Shown: one piece after another, positions 15,381-24,496 of the stretch
Layout of the letters: every line of letters begins with the position of its first letter
Position numbering within the stretch: the stretch's first letter is position 1
Assembly: GCF_000518265.1 (NCBI RefSeq)
Contig: NZ_JADG01000008.1
Location: 434,001-498,000 of the forward strand
Source of the DNA: Actinomadura oligospora ATCC 43269
GTDB lineage: Bacteria > Actinomycetota > Actinomycetes > Streptosporangiales > Streptosporangiaceae
Reading direction: 5' to 3'
DNA length: 64,000 nucleotides
Notes under the pieces: generated by a model
Seen by the model: the letters and a program-made list of their open reading frames with translations, nothing else
What the model was told of the DNA's origin: nothing
The model's database searches: none
Position numbers and translations under genes: made by a program

Positions 15381-16354
15381 TTCGGCGGGGCCACGATCAG
15401 TTTTCGGACGTCCGGGGCCTTCTGCAGATAGCCGTACTGCTCCATGAGGCCGGCGACCTTCTGCAGCTTCGCGGCGTCCAGGGCGGTGGGGTAGGCGCCG
15501 AGCGAGATCTGGCCCGCGGTGGCGGCGGTGATCTGGGTGTAGGTCGGGAGGACCGCGGTGACCGCGCCGCGGTCGGCGGCGACCTTGGTCGCGCGGGTGA
15601 TGGCGCGCTGGAAGGCGGCGATGGTCTTCGGGTGCTTCTCGGCGAACTTGGACGTGCCGCCCCAGCCGGAGATCGGGAAGTCCTCGGTCGGGCCGGTGAC
15701 CAGGTCGGAGAGCAGGTGCCCGCCCTGGACGGACTGGATGTCGGTGACGAACGGCTCGACGGCGGCGACCGCGTCGACGGTGCCCTGCTTGAGAGCCGCG
15801 CCCATGTTCGGCAGCGGGACGGGCACGACCGTCACGTCCTTGGTGCGGTCGAGGCCCGCGCTCCTCAGCTGGACGGCGAGCAGCAGGTCGGTGATGCTCT
15901 GCACGGCCGGGACGGCGATCTTACGGCCCTTCAGGCCGGCGAGGCCCTGGACACCGGAGTCCTTGCCGGTGAGGAGGGCGAACGAGCCGTTGGCGCCCTG
16001 GTAGGAGTCGGCGACCAGGCGGAAGTCGACCGCGCCCTTGTCCTGTGCGGTGAAGGTGGAGACGTAGTTCAGCAGGGCGAGGTCCAGGGAGCCGTTGAGC
16101 AGCATCGGCGTGGCCTCGGGCGACGCCTTGATCGGCCTGGTCCGGACGGTCAGGCCCTCGTCCTTGAAGAAGCCCCGGCGCTGCGCGATGGCGAGCGGCG
16201 CCGAGTCGGGGACGGGCACGACGCCCACGTTCAGGACGGGTTTCTCGAGTCCTTGGGGGTTGTCCGCGCCGGATCCGGACTCGGATCCGCAGGCGGTGGC
16301 GGACAGCACGAGGCCCGCGGCGACCGCCGCGAGCCCGAGGAGGGAGCGCTTCAT
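15377..16354 (-). CDS. ABC transporter substrate-binding lipoprotein (SsuA/NMT1-like)
   Basis: 325 residues. Signal peptide with lipobox LSATAC (Cys at residue 22). The mature protein has the NMT1/SsuA fold pattern: LNVGVVPVPDSAPLAIAQRRGFFKDEGLTV, LLNYVSTFTA, LKGRKIAVPA, GTVDAVAAVEPFV. Delivers an unknown aliphatic, aromatic or pyrimidine-like ligand to the two permeases encoded downstream. First gene of the operon; a 437-bp upstream region separates it from a divergent permease gene. Confidence 0.88.
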   Translation of the reverse strand: MKRSLLGLAAVAAGLVLSATACGSESGSGADNPQGLEKPVLNVGVVPVPDSAPLAIAQRRGFFKDEGLTVRTRPIKASPEATPMLLNGSLDLALLNYVSTFTAQDKGAVDFRLVADSYQGANGSFALLTGKDSGVQGLAGLKGRKIAVPAVQSITDLLLAVQLRSAGLDRTKDVTVVPVPLPNMGAALKQGTVDAVAAVEPFVTDIQSVQGGHLLSDLVTGPTEDFPISGWGGTSKFAEKHPKTIAAFQRAITRATKVAADRGAVTAVLPTYTQITAATAGQISLGAYPTALDAAKLQKVAGLMEQYGYLQKAPDVRKLIVAPPK

Positions 16355-16791
16355 CTGGGGGGATTTCCTCGTCGGGGGAGCTGCGAAGAGGCGTCAGTGT
16401 ACGGAAGATCATCTCTCCGTGACGGAGCGCGCCGAAACGTCCGATCGAGGGTCGGGAGGGGCGTCTCCGCCCGCCGCCGACGCGGGCCTGCTGAAACGTG
16501 TTCGGGCGGTTGCGGAAACTGGGTGACGGGCCCACCGAAACCACCCCCAAGGTGCCCACCGAAACACCCGGCTGGACGTCCGGAACCCTTGCGGTGTGGG
16601 CGCTGCGGGTGTTCCGCCCCGGAATCGGGGGAGAAAGATCCACGCCAGGTAACGAGCCGGTAGCGGTCGGATACCGGGTTTGGTGCAGAGTGTGGCGCTT
16701 AAAGCACTTCCTTCGCTTTTGTAGCCTTTTGCACCAGCTCCCGTCGTGGCGCGCCGCTCGACCGGGCGCGTCCGGAAGAGAAAGGCGGCTC
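16355..16791. promoter_or_regulatory. 437-bp divergent intergenic region with short repeats
   Basis: No gene seen. CCCACCGAAAC occurs twice (16531-16541 and 16555-16565, 24 bp apart), candidate operator half-sites. TGGTGCA (16681-16687) and TGCACCA (16730-16736) could close a stem-loop in the leader of the amino-acid permease gene. I could not match it to a known riboswitch. Confidence 0.4.
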
Positions 16792-18204
16792 ATGGCTGAA
16801 TCTGAATCCACCCCCGCTGAGGGGTATCAGAGGGGCCTCGGGACCCGGCAGATCCAGATGCTCGCCATCGGCGGGACGATCGGCACGGGCCTGTTCCTCG
16901 GTGCGGGCAAGAACATCGCCAAGGCCGGGCCGGGCCTCATCGTCACCTACCTGGTGGCCGGGCTCATGCTGTTCTTCGTCGTCCGGGCGCTCGGCGAGCT
17001 GCTCATGTACCGCCGGGCCGAGGGCGGCTTCGCCGGGTACGCGCGCGAGTTCCTCGGACCGTTCTGGGGCTACGCGACGACCTGGACGTACTGGATCATC
17101 TGGGTCACGACCGGCATGGCCGAGCTGACCGCCGCCGGGAAGTACATCCAGAAGTGGTTCCCGGACGTCGACCAGTGGAAGACGGCGCTGATCGCGCTGG
17201 TCATCCTGTTCGTGGTGAACCTGATCTCGGTGAAGCTCTTCGGCGAGCTGGAGTTCTGGTTCGCGATGATCAAGGTGGTCGCGATCGTCGCGATGATCGC
17301 GATCGGCGTCGCGGTGGTCGCGTTCGGGTTCGGCGACGCGGGCAAGACCGCGGCCGTCGACAACCTGTGGTCGCACGGCGGGTTCTTCCCCGAGGGCGCG
17401 ACGCCGGTGATCATGACGCTGCAGATGGTGCTGTTCGCCTACCTGGGCGTCGAGCTCGTCGGCGTGACGGCCGCCGAGGCCAAGGACCCGGAGAAGAACA
17501 TCCCGCGCGCGATCAACGCGCTGCCGATCCGGTTCGCGCTGTTCTACCTCGGGTCGCTGCTGGTCATCCTGTCGGTGGTGCCGTGGACGGCGTTCTCCCC
17601 GGACTCCAGCCCGTTCGTGCTCGCCTTCGACAAGGTCGGCATCGCGCACGGCGGCGACATCGTCAACTTCGTCGTGCTCACCTCGGCGCTGTCGTCCTGC
17701 AACGCGGGCGGGCTGTACTCCACGTCCCGGATGCTGCGGACGGCGGGCGTGAACGGCGACGGCCCGGCGATCCTGAGCCGGCTGAACGGACGCGGCGTCC
17801 CGGTGTTGACCGTCGTGATCTCCGCGCTGGTCATGTGCGTCGGCGTCGTCGTGAACGCGATCGCGCCGGGCAAGGCGTTCGACTACATCACCTCGGTCTC
17901 GACCGGCGGCGCGCTGCTCGTCTGGAGCGTCATCGTCGTCTCGCACCTGGTCTACCGGCGGAAGGTCGCGCGCGGGCTGCTGCCGGCGTCGTCCTACCGG
18001 ATGCCGGGGGCGCCCTACACCAGCTACCTGGTGCTGGCGTTCTTCGCCTTCGTCGTCGTGACGATCGCGTGGGAGGCCGACACCCGCGTCGCGCTGTGGG
18101 CGATGCTCGGCTGGGCCGCCATCATGCTGATCGGCTGGCCGTTCGTGCGGCGCTCCTCGGTGCGCGCCGCCGAGACCACCGAAGAGGCTCCGGTCACGGT
18201 CTGA
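16792..18204 (+). CDS. Amino-acid permease, APC superfamily
   Basis: 470 residues, about 12 membrane helices. The N-terminus GLGTRQIQMLAIGGTIGTGLFLGAG is the family signature of the AAT group (GabP, CycA, AnsP, ProY). Mediates proton-coupled amino-acid uptake at the membrane; the specific substrate cannot be read from sequence. ATG at 16792 follows AAAGG and starts MAESEST; the frame is open further upstream but has no better start. Monocistronic. Confidence 0.88.
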   Translation: MAESESTPAEGYQRGLGTRQIQMLAIGGTIGTGLFLGAGKNIAKAGPGLIVTYLVAGLMLFFVVRALGELLMYRRAEGGFAGYAREFLGPFWGYATTWTYWIIWVTTGMAELTAAGKYIQKWFPDVDQWKTALIALVILFVVNLISVKLFGELEFWFAMIKVVAIVAMIAIGVAVVAFGFGDAGKTAAVDNLWSHGGFFPEGATPVIMTLQMVLFAYLGVELVGVTAAEAKDPEKNIPRAINALPIRFALFYLGSLLVILSVVPWTAFSPDSSPFVLAFDKVGIAHGGDIVNFVVLTSALSSCNAGGLYSTSRMLRTAGVNGDGPAILSRLNGRGVPVLTVVISALVMCVGVVVNAIAPGKAFDYITSVSTGGALLVWSVIVVSHLVYRRKVARGLLPASSYRMPGAPYTSYLVLAFFAFVVVTIAWEADTRVALWAMLGWAAIMLIGWPFVRRSSVRAAETTEEAPVTV

Positions 18205-18422
18205 CGACCGGGCTTCAGGCCGACCTTCGGCCCAGGCCGTTCCCCAGAGGGGGGCTTCCAGCATCCGCTGGGAGCCCCCGTCCTGGTTTCGGGGTTTTCG
18301 GCCGGGTCCGGCCGTCACGGCGGGTGTAACTGCGAGTGAACGCGGTCATAGCGGGGTGAGTCGGACTGGGCCGCCGGCCGGGTGCGGATCTATCGTGGAC
18401 GCACCCGACGGGGGAGGGACCG

Positions 18423-20294
18423 GTGACCGGCAGGACCGTGAAGCGCGGCCTGGTCGCGCGACTGGATCTCATCCCCATCGCGCCCCGGACGATGCTGGAG
18501 CTGCGCGTCCGCTGGGTGCTGCTGATCGTGGTCGGCACGGCGAACCTGGGCGGCGCCCTGGTGGTGCTGCTGTTCGCCACCTTCGTCATTCCGGACCCGC
18601 CGATCCACGACGTCGAGCATGTCCGTTTCGTGAACACGGTCGCGTTCTTCAGCTATCCGCTGGTCGCCGGGCCGGTCGCGATGGCCACCGGCCTGTTCCT
18701 GTGGCGTCCGGTGATCCGGCTGGCCCGCGAGGGCGGCGTCCCGGACGCGGCGCAGCGGCGGGCCGTCCTGCTCGGCCCGCTCCGGCTGACGCTCCTGGTC
18801 GGGATGCTCTGGACGGTCGGCGCGATCGGCTGGGCCGCCCTGGACGCGGCGCTGTTCAACGCGCGGATGGCGACCAAGGTCGGCTCCACCTGCCTGCTCG
18901 GCGCGATCACCACCTGCACGCTCGTCTACCTGCTCTCGGAGCGGCTGCTCCGCCCCGCCGCCGCGCTCGCGCTGGAGAGCCGCTCCGGACGGAACGCCGC
19001 GGAAAGCGTCGTACGGAACGGCGCGACGGAGAACCTCGCGACGGGGAACGTCGTGGCGGAGAACCTCGAGGCGGGGGACGCCGCAGTAGAGAACCTCGCG
19101 ATGGGGAACGTCGCGGCGGGGAATGTCGTGGCGGAGAGCGTCGCGGCGGCCCGGTCGGCGCAGGACGTCCGGCTGCCGGGGGTGACGACCCGGGTCATGC
19201 TCGCGTGGGCGCTCGGCACGGCCGTCCCGGTGTTCGGGCTGGTGTGCGTCGGCGTCGCCGCGCTGGTCACGCCCGGCATCCGCACCACGCAGCTCGCGCT
19301 GACCATCCTGGCGCTCGGCGCGACCGCGCTCGGCGTCGGGACGGGGGTGACGTTCCTGGCCGTCCGGGCGATCGCCGACCCGATCAAGGCGGTGCGCGGC
19401 GGGATGACCCGGGTCGCGCGCGGCGACCTGTCCGGAGAGGTGGAGGTGTACGACGCGAGCGAGGTCGGGCAGCTCCAGGCCGGGTTCAACGACATGGTCG
19501 CCGGGCTGCGCGAGCACGAGCGGCTGCGCGACCTGTTCGGACGGCACGTCGGCGAGGAGGTCGCGGGCCTGGCGTTCGAGCGCGACATCGAGCTCGGCGG
19601 CGAGACCCGGGACGTCGCGGTGCTGTTCGTCGACCTCACCGGCTCCACCCGGCTCGCCGAGACCCGGTCCCCCGACCAGGTGGTCGAGCTGCTCAACGCG
19701 TTCTTCGCCGTGGTGGTCCGGGTGGTCGCCGCGCACGCGGGCTGGATCAACAAGTTCGAGGGGGACGCGGCGCTGGCGATCTTCGGCGCGCCGTCCGGGA
19801 TGGACGACGCCGCCGGGGCCGTCCTCGGCGCGGCCCGCGAACTGGGCGACCGGCTGCGCGAGGAGGTCCCCGAGGTGGACGCGGGGATCGGCGTGTCGGC
19901 GGGTCCGGTCGTCGCCGGGTACATCGGGGCCGAGCAGCGCTTCGAGTACACGGTGATCGGCGACCCGGTGAACGAGGCCGCGCGGCTCAGCGACCTCGCC
20001 AAGACCTACGACGAGCGGGTGCTGGCGTCCGGGATCGTCGTCGAGCGTGCCCGGGAGGCCGAGGCCGGGAGGTGGCGGTTCGGCGACACGGTCAACCTGC
20101 GCGGACGCGGCCGGGCGACCCGCCTCGCCCTCCCGCGCCGCCCGGACCTCGCCCCGGACGCCGTCGCCGTCGCCGTCGAGGCCGTCGAGCAGGACGAGCA
20201 GCGCGACTCCCGCCGCTTCCCGAGGCTGCCGAGGCCGCGCGTTCCGATCCGCCGCCGTGCCGCGCACGAGGGCGAACCGGACGTCGCGGGCTGA
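18423..20294 (+). CDS. Membrane adenylate/guanylate cyclase, class III, with HAMP
   Basis: 623 residues from GTG. Several N-terminal membrane segments (about 28-60, 75-95, 115-135, 155-175 and two at 255-320), a HAMP domain (AIADPIKAVRGGMTRVARGDL) and a C-terminal catalytic domain with VLFVDLTGSTRLAE and NKFEGDAALAIFGAP, which supply the two metal-binding aspartates; YTVIGDPVNEAARL follows. A cytosolic linker between the membrane sets (about 202-242) carries pentapeptide-like repeats encoded by a 15-bp tandem repeat. Makes cyclic nucleotide, probably cAMP, in response to an unknown signal. Confidence 0.88.
   Translation: MTGRTVKRGLVARLDLIPIAPRTMLELRVRWVLLIVVGTANLGGALVVLLFATFVIPDPPIHDVEHVRFVNTVAFFSYPLVAGPVAMATGLFLWRPVIRLAREGGVPDAAQRRAVLLGPLRLTLLVGMLWTVGAIGWAALDAALFNARMATKVGSTCLLGAITTCTLVYLLSERLLRPAAALALESRSGRNAAESVVRNGATENLATGNVVAENLEAGDAAVENLAMGNVAAGNVVAESVAAARSAQDVRLPGVTTRVMLAWALGTAVPVFGLVCVGVAALVTPGIRTTQLALTILALGATALGVGTGVTFLAVRAIADPIKAVRGGMTRVARGDLSGEVEVYDASEVGQLQAGFNDMVAGLREHERLRDLFGRHVGEEVAGLAFERDIELGGETRDVAVLFVDLTGSTRLAETRSPDQVVELLNAFFAVVVRVVAAHAGWINKFEGDAALAIFGAPSGMDDAAGAVLGAARELGDRLREEVPEVDAGIGVSAGPVVAGYIGAEQRFEYTVIGDPVNEAARLSDLAKTYDERVLASGIVVERAREAEAGRWRFGDTVNLRGRGRATRLALPRRPDLAPDAVAVAVEAVEQDEQRDSRRFPRLPRPRVPIRRRAAHEGEPDVAG
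19029..19148 (+). repeat. 15-bp in-frame tandem repeat (8 units)
   Basis: Eight 15-bp units encode [E/G][N/D/S][L/V]xx blocks such as ENLAT, GNVVA, ENLEA, GNVAA and ESVAA; one further degenerate block (RNGAT) precedes them. The pattern resembles pentapeptide repeats (A-N-L-x-x), lying in the cyclase loop between membrane sets. Confidence 0.75.
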
Positions 20295-20470
20295 CCACCC
20301 CCGGAGGCCGGAGACCGTCCCAAGGGCCGGCCGAATCCGTTGTCCGGAGAGCACCTTCGTGGCTCCGGCGTCGCGAAATGACCCGGTTTTTGCCCCCTCT
20401 TATCGCTGACCGGCCCGTCCCGAGAGGGAAACGGGACGTGCCGGATGATTACCTCCCCACGGGAGGTCGG

Positions 20471-21841
20471 TTGACCAGACTGCGGACTCTGCCGATACGC
20501 GTGCGCATGCCGCTGCTCGCCGCGGCCGTGGCGGCACTGGCCTGCGTCGTCATCAGCGTGCTCCTCATCGGCGGCGTGCACAGCCGCGTGGCCGACTACG
20601 ACCGGGAGCGGACCACCACCGCGGCGACGACCTTCATCCAGATGATCAAGCGGGGCCGGCTGCCCGCCCGGCTGCCGGTGGTGGACGGCATCGAGGCCGC
20701 GCAGGTGCTGGACACGCGCCGCCGGGTCGTGTCCTCGACGCCCGGCCTGGCCGGCCGTCCGCCCATCGCCACGTTCGAGCCGGGCGAGGAGACCGTCACG
20801 GCCTCCCACGTCCTCTGCCCGCCGCGGGGGCTGCGCGGCTGCATGATCGTGGTCGCGTTCCGGGTGTTCCAGCCCGACGGCGACTGGACGGTCTACGCGG
20901 CCGACCCGGTCGGCCCCTGGTACGGGAGCGGGGCCCTGCTGGCGTTCGTGATCGGGGCGACGCTGGCGATCACCCTGCTGACCGCGTTCCTCACCCGCCG
21001 GACGATCGACCGGACGCTCGCGCCCGTGGACGCGATCCGCTCCGAGCTCGCCGAGATCACCGCGACCGAGTCCGGCCGCCGGGTGCCGGTGCCGCCCGTC
21101 GGGGACGAGATCCGGCGGCTCGCCGAGACCGCCAACGCGACCCTGGACCGGCTGGACGCGGCGCTGGAGCGGCAGCGGCGGTTCACCTCCGACGCGTCCC
21201 ACGACCTGCGCAGCCCGATCACCGGCGCGCGCACGGGGCTGGAGGAGGCGCTGCTGTACCCGGACGAGACCGACTGGCCGCGCGTCGCGCAGAACGTCCT
21301 GGTGTCGCTGGACCGGCTGCAGGCGATCGTCGCCGACCTGCTCGCGCTCGCCAGCCTGGACGCCGCCGCGGACGCCGGGGACGAGGAGGTGGACCTCGCG
21401 CGCCTGGTCTCCACCGAACTCGCCCGAGCCGTCCAGGACACCCACACCTCGGTGGACCTCGACCAGGGCGTCGTCGTGCGCGGCGACCGGCTGCAGCTCG
21501 CGCGGCTGCTGACCAACCTGCTCACCAACGCCGAACGGCACGCCGCGTCCCGGATCTCGGTGTCGGTCGCCGGTGAGGGCGACGAGGCCGTCCTGACGGT
21601 CGCCGACGACGGCGCGGGCATCCCGCCGAAGGACCGCGAGCTGGTCTTCCAGCGGTTCGTCCGGCTCCGGGAGAGCCGCGACCGCGACCCGACCGGAACC
21701 GGGCTCGGCCTGCCGATCGCCCGCGAGATCGCGCGCTCCCACGGCGGGACGCTGACCATCGCCGACAGCGAGACGGGCGCCTGCTTCGTCCTGCGCCTCC
21801 CGCGCGTCTCCAAGACCAGGCCGGCCGGATCCGGCCCGTGA
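20471..21841 (+). CDS. Orphan sensor histidine kinase
   Basis: 456 residues from TTG with GGGAGG 4 bases upstream; a GTG at 20438 with GAGGG at 9-base spacing is an equally possible start. Two membrane helices (about 12-37 and 160-180) flank an extracytoplasmic sensor of about 120 residues; then HAMP, H-box RRFTSDASHDLRSPIT, N-box LTNLLTNAERHA, DDGAGIP and GTGLGLPIAREI. No response regulator is adjacent, so the partner is elsewhere. Confidence 0.85.
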   Translation: MTRLRTLPIRVRMPLLAAAVAALACVVISVLLIGGVHSRVADYDRERTTTAATTFIQMIKRGRLPARLPVVDGIEAAQVLDTRRRVVSSTPGLAGRPPIATFEPGEETVTASHVLCPPRGLRGCMIVVAFRVFQPDGDWTVYAADPVGPWYGSGALLAFVIGATLAITLLTAFLTRRTIDRTLAPVDAIRSELAEITATESGRRVPVPPVGDEIRRLAETANATLDRLDAALERQRRFTSDASHDLRSPITGARTGLEEALLYPDETDWPRVAQNVLVSLDRLQAIVADLLALASLDAAADAGDEEVDLARLVSTELARAVQDTHTSVDLDQGVVVRGDRLQLARLLTNLLTNAERHAASRISVSVAGEGDEAVLTVADDGAGIPPKDRELVFQRFVRLRESRDRDPTGTGLGLPIAREIARSHGGTLTIADSETGACFVLRLPRVSKTRPAGSGP

Positions 21842-22010
21842 GCCACGCCCCGTCCACCGGAGGGGACCTTCGCAACGTCCGAACCGAGTTCCGAACCTGG
21901 TCGGAAAGCGGTGACCCCCGCGCGGTGGAGGGTCCGCGCGGGGGTGGTCCGCGAACCGGCCGGCGTGCTCCCGTGCCGCCGTCCGGCGGGGTCGATCGCG
22001 GTGGGGACGG

Positions 22011-23627
22011 TCAGAAGGTGCCTTGGGACAGGTGCATCCATCCGGTGTAGGCCGCGTTCTTGGCGCGGAAGCGGATGCGCTGGAAGGACCGCGGGTTGAT
22101 GTACCCGGGCCCCGGCGCGAGGACGTACTGGTACACGTAGTCGGACGCGATGAACCCGACGTCCGCGTCGGTGTCGGCCATCTGGTTCCGCAGCTCGGGG
22201 GCGTCCAGCAGGCGGGCGGCCTGGATGATCGCCGCGCCGTTCACGCCCTCCCGGTCCGGCATGACCGGGCCGATGTGCAGTGACATCCGGACGCGCAGCC
22301 GCATCGCCTCGCTGGCGGCGTGGTTGTGGCGGCGCAACCGGGCGGTGAGCAGCGACAGCATCGGGTCGACGACCGCCGCGGGCGGGGCCTGCGGCGGGAC
22401 GACGATGAGCATGCCGTCGCCGCGGTCCTCGTGGTAGCAGGCCGCCCAGGGGACGTTCGACCCTTCCAGCGCCTCCGGCACCGCCTCGTACAGGACGCGC
22501 CGCAGCTCCATCCGGTCGGTGTCGTTGCGGTGCTCGGCCGAGAACCCGACGACGTCGACGAACATGATCGAGCAGACCGTCCCGGCCCAGTCGAGCGTGG
22601 TCTCCGGAGGCCGCCGCACCGGCGGCGGAACCGACCCGTGCGCCACCGGCAGCTGCATCGGCACGGTCGCGGCGGCGACCGTGGAATGCCGCTCCTCCTG
22701 CACCGGCGGCTGCGTGAGGCGCGCGTACATCTGCTGGTCCAGGATGGTGAGCACGCGCGGGTACGCGGTCAGGAACGCGGCGAACTCGCTCACCGGCATC
22801 CGCAGGATGGTCAGCCGGTCGAGGGCGACGACCGTCGCCGACCGCTGCCGCACCAGAAGCGCGGCCCGCTCGCCGATCAGGTCGCCCGGCCCCCGAACCG
22901 CGACGATCCGTTCACCGCCGTTCTGGCCGACCCGGATCGTCACCTTCCCGCTCCAGATCACCGCGACATGGTCGGCGTGCTCGTTCTGCCGCCACAGGAC
23001 GTGCCCGGCGGGCAGCACCTCGGGCTCGGAGTACCGCAGGAAGTGCATCCGCTCGACCGAGGTCAGCGCGGACCAGAAGTCCGCCGACCCGGCCGTCCAG
23101 CCGACCGGCTCGGGCAGCGGGGGGTCCTCGAACGGACGCGGCGCCGGGGAGCCGCCGCCGAAGCCGTTGACGCCGCGTCCCGCCGGACGCGCCGGAACCC
23201 CGGACGCCGGCACGGTGGCGGGGACGCCGGGCCGGGCCGCCCCCTCGACGGCTCGGCCCGGCGCGTGATCGAACCCGGGCGTGGACACCGGCGGACGGTC
23301 GTGCCGGCCGGCCCCGTCCAGTTGCGGACGGCGACCGCTCCCGGACGCCGACGGACGTGTGGGGACCGGCCCGTCGTCGGCGTCCGGACGCCAGAGCATC
23401 GGCTGGGTCGGGGGGAGCGCGTCGTCGTCACGGCGCGCGCCTGAGCGCATCGGCCCGGAACGCCCCTGTCCGGGGCCTCTCGGCCCTGGGCGCGCCGGGC
23501 TGGGCCGGTGCCGGTCGCCGGCCGGACGGTCCCGCCGGGTGACCTCGTCGGGAGGCTGGTCGGTGTCGTCGGGATCAGGGGTCTCGTCGGGATCGAAGGG
23601 AAGGTGCCGATCGGGGTATCTGGTCAT
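22011..23627 (-). CDS. Cyclic-nucleotide-binding domain fused to nucleotide-cyclase-like domain
   Basis: 538 residues from ATG with AAGAGGG upstream. The first 160 or so residues are Pro/Arg/Asp-rich and disordered. A CRP-type cNMP-binding domain follows (MHFLRYSEPEVLPAGHVLWRQNEHADHVAV, GPGDLIGERAALL), then a class III cyclase-like domain with VDVVGFSAEHRNDTDR and YHEDRGDGMLIVVPP giving two candidate metal Asp residues. No membrane segment. Could make or sense a nucleotide signal; whether it is catalytically active is unclear. Divergent from neighbours. Confidence 0.75.
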   Translation of the reverse strand: MTRYPDRHLPFDPDETPDPDDTDQPPDEVTRRDRPAGDRHRPSPARPGPRGPGQGRSGPMRSGARRDDDALPPTQPMLWRPDADDGPVPTRPSASGSGRRPQLDGAGRHDRPPVSTPGFDHAPGRAVEGAARPGVPATVPASGVPARPAGRGVNGFGGGSPAPRPFEDPPLPEPVGWTAGSADFWSALTSVERMHFLRYSEPEVLPAGHVLWRQNEHADHVAVIWSGKVTIRVGQNGGERIVAVRGPGDLIGERAALLVRQRSATVVALDRLTILRMPVSEFAAFLTAYPRVLTILDQQMYARLTQPPVQEERHSTVAAATVPMQLPVAHGSVPPPVRRPPETTLDWAGTVCSIMFVDVVGFSAEHRNDTDRMELRRVLYEAVPEALEGSNVPWAACYHEDRGDGMLIVVPPQAPPAAVVDPMLSLLTARLRRHNHAASEAMRLRVRMSLHIGPVMPDREGVNGAAIIQAARLLDAPELRNQMADTDADVGFIASDYVYQYVLAPGPGYINPRSFQRIRFRAKNAAYTGWMHLSQGTF

Positions 23628-24203
23628 CACGACCCTCTTAGGGGGAGGGGGCGGGACGAGCCGCCGGAATCGAAGCGCTGGGGCGGGACCGGCGGGGGGC
23701 GCCGGCCCGCGGTGCCCGGCCTCCGTGACCTCTCCCGCACCGCCGGGCGCTGCGGGAACGGAAAGCCGGTCCGGCTCTGGTGGGAACCGGTCGAGCGTGC
23801 TTTGATTGACGGAGACCGTCATCGTTTCCGCTGGTCAACGAGCCCACACCCCGTTGGTCGGGTGCGGGCCGCCGGTCCGGCGGCGATCCGGCGGTCCCCT
23901 GCGGAGCCGCCCCCGTCCCCTCTCGATCTCCCTGGCTGGCAACCGGCGGTCGAGACGGATCCGGGGCGGCTCTGTTCGCGTCCCTGTAGGGCGGTCTGGC
24001 GTCCGTCGTCACTGCCTCCCGAGCGTCGGCACGGTGTCGATCGGCGCGCTCCCGCCTCCACGGACGAGGCCGCAACCCCCTACGCGCGGTGAAGGCCGGT
24101 CTTGCGTTGTACCATCCACCTTGGCGTGGAGCATCTGAGCGTCTACCGATTTGCTACATTGCATCCTAACACCTGCCTTACCGCAAGGAAGAGGAATGAA
24201 ACC
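23628..24203. other. 576-bp intergenic region
   Basis: No gene with convincing codon use. Composition falls from GC-rich to mixed near 24130-24200. It must hold the promoter of the minus-strand cyclase-like gene; no clear motif found. Confidence 0.4.
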
Positions 24204-24401
24204 ATGACAGAGGCGGACATGGGGTCACTTCTTCGGCGGGGCGCCCGGTCGGCGGCCGACGGGAGGGCGCTCGGTGGCGGGTTGCCTCCCGCCGGGCGGG
24301 CGGGTGGCGACACGGTTGCTGCCGCCTCGACCGCCAGCAATGTGACTTGTTACGTGTTGCCATGTGGCAACCGGCTATATGATTTCAGCTACACAAAGTG
24401 A
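24204..24401 (+). CDS. Possible small peptide gene upstream of XRE regulator
   Basis: 65 codons. A purine-rich GGAAGAGG lies about 10 bases before the ATG. The middle is Gly/Ala-rich with GGG and AGG, and the C-terminus is NVTCYVLPCGNRLYDFSYTK, with a Cys pair. Third-position GC is lower than in neighbouring genes, and the 3' end overlaps an inverted repeat that looks like an operator, so it may be a chance frame. No biosynthetic enzymes of a peptide natural product lie next to it. Confidence 0.3.
   Translation: MTEADMGSLLRRGARSAADGRALGGGLPPAGRAGGDTVAAASTASNVTCYVLPCGNRLYDFSYTK
24356..24371. promoter_or_regulatory. Inverted repeat, probable operator of the XRE gene
   Basis: GTTGCC-ATGT-GGCAAC, perfect 6-bp arms, with the -10-like TATAT (24376-24380) just downstream, about 125 bp before the XRE start. 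Likely binding site for the XRE protein itself. Confidence 0.5.
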
Positions 24402-24496
24402 GAACGAGCGGATAACGCGGGTGAAGGTGCCGCCCGTTCGGACTCGGACGCCGGACGCGCCCACCTGCGCCCGTTCCTAGTGAGGATGAGGCTGAG

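Noticed and set aside
16600..16791. Glycine or guanidine riboswitch before the amino-acid permease
   Set aside because: Some purine-rich leader and a possible stem, but the conserved cores of these riboswitches are not found.
18390..20354. Open frame of about 650 codons on the minus strand
   Set aside because: Complement of the cyclase gene; Arg/Pro/His-rich, no domain, typical high-GC antisense frame.
20396..20470. Longer start for the histidine kinase joined to upstream sequence from 18356
   Set aside because: Upstream part is the shadow of the cyclase gene in another frame; two ribosome binding sites support starts at 20438 or 20471.
24204..24401. Lasso or lanthipeptide precursor
   Set aside because: No B, C, D or LanM/LanC-type gene nearby and no typical leader motif; kept only as an uncertain small frame.
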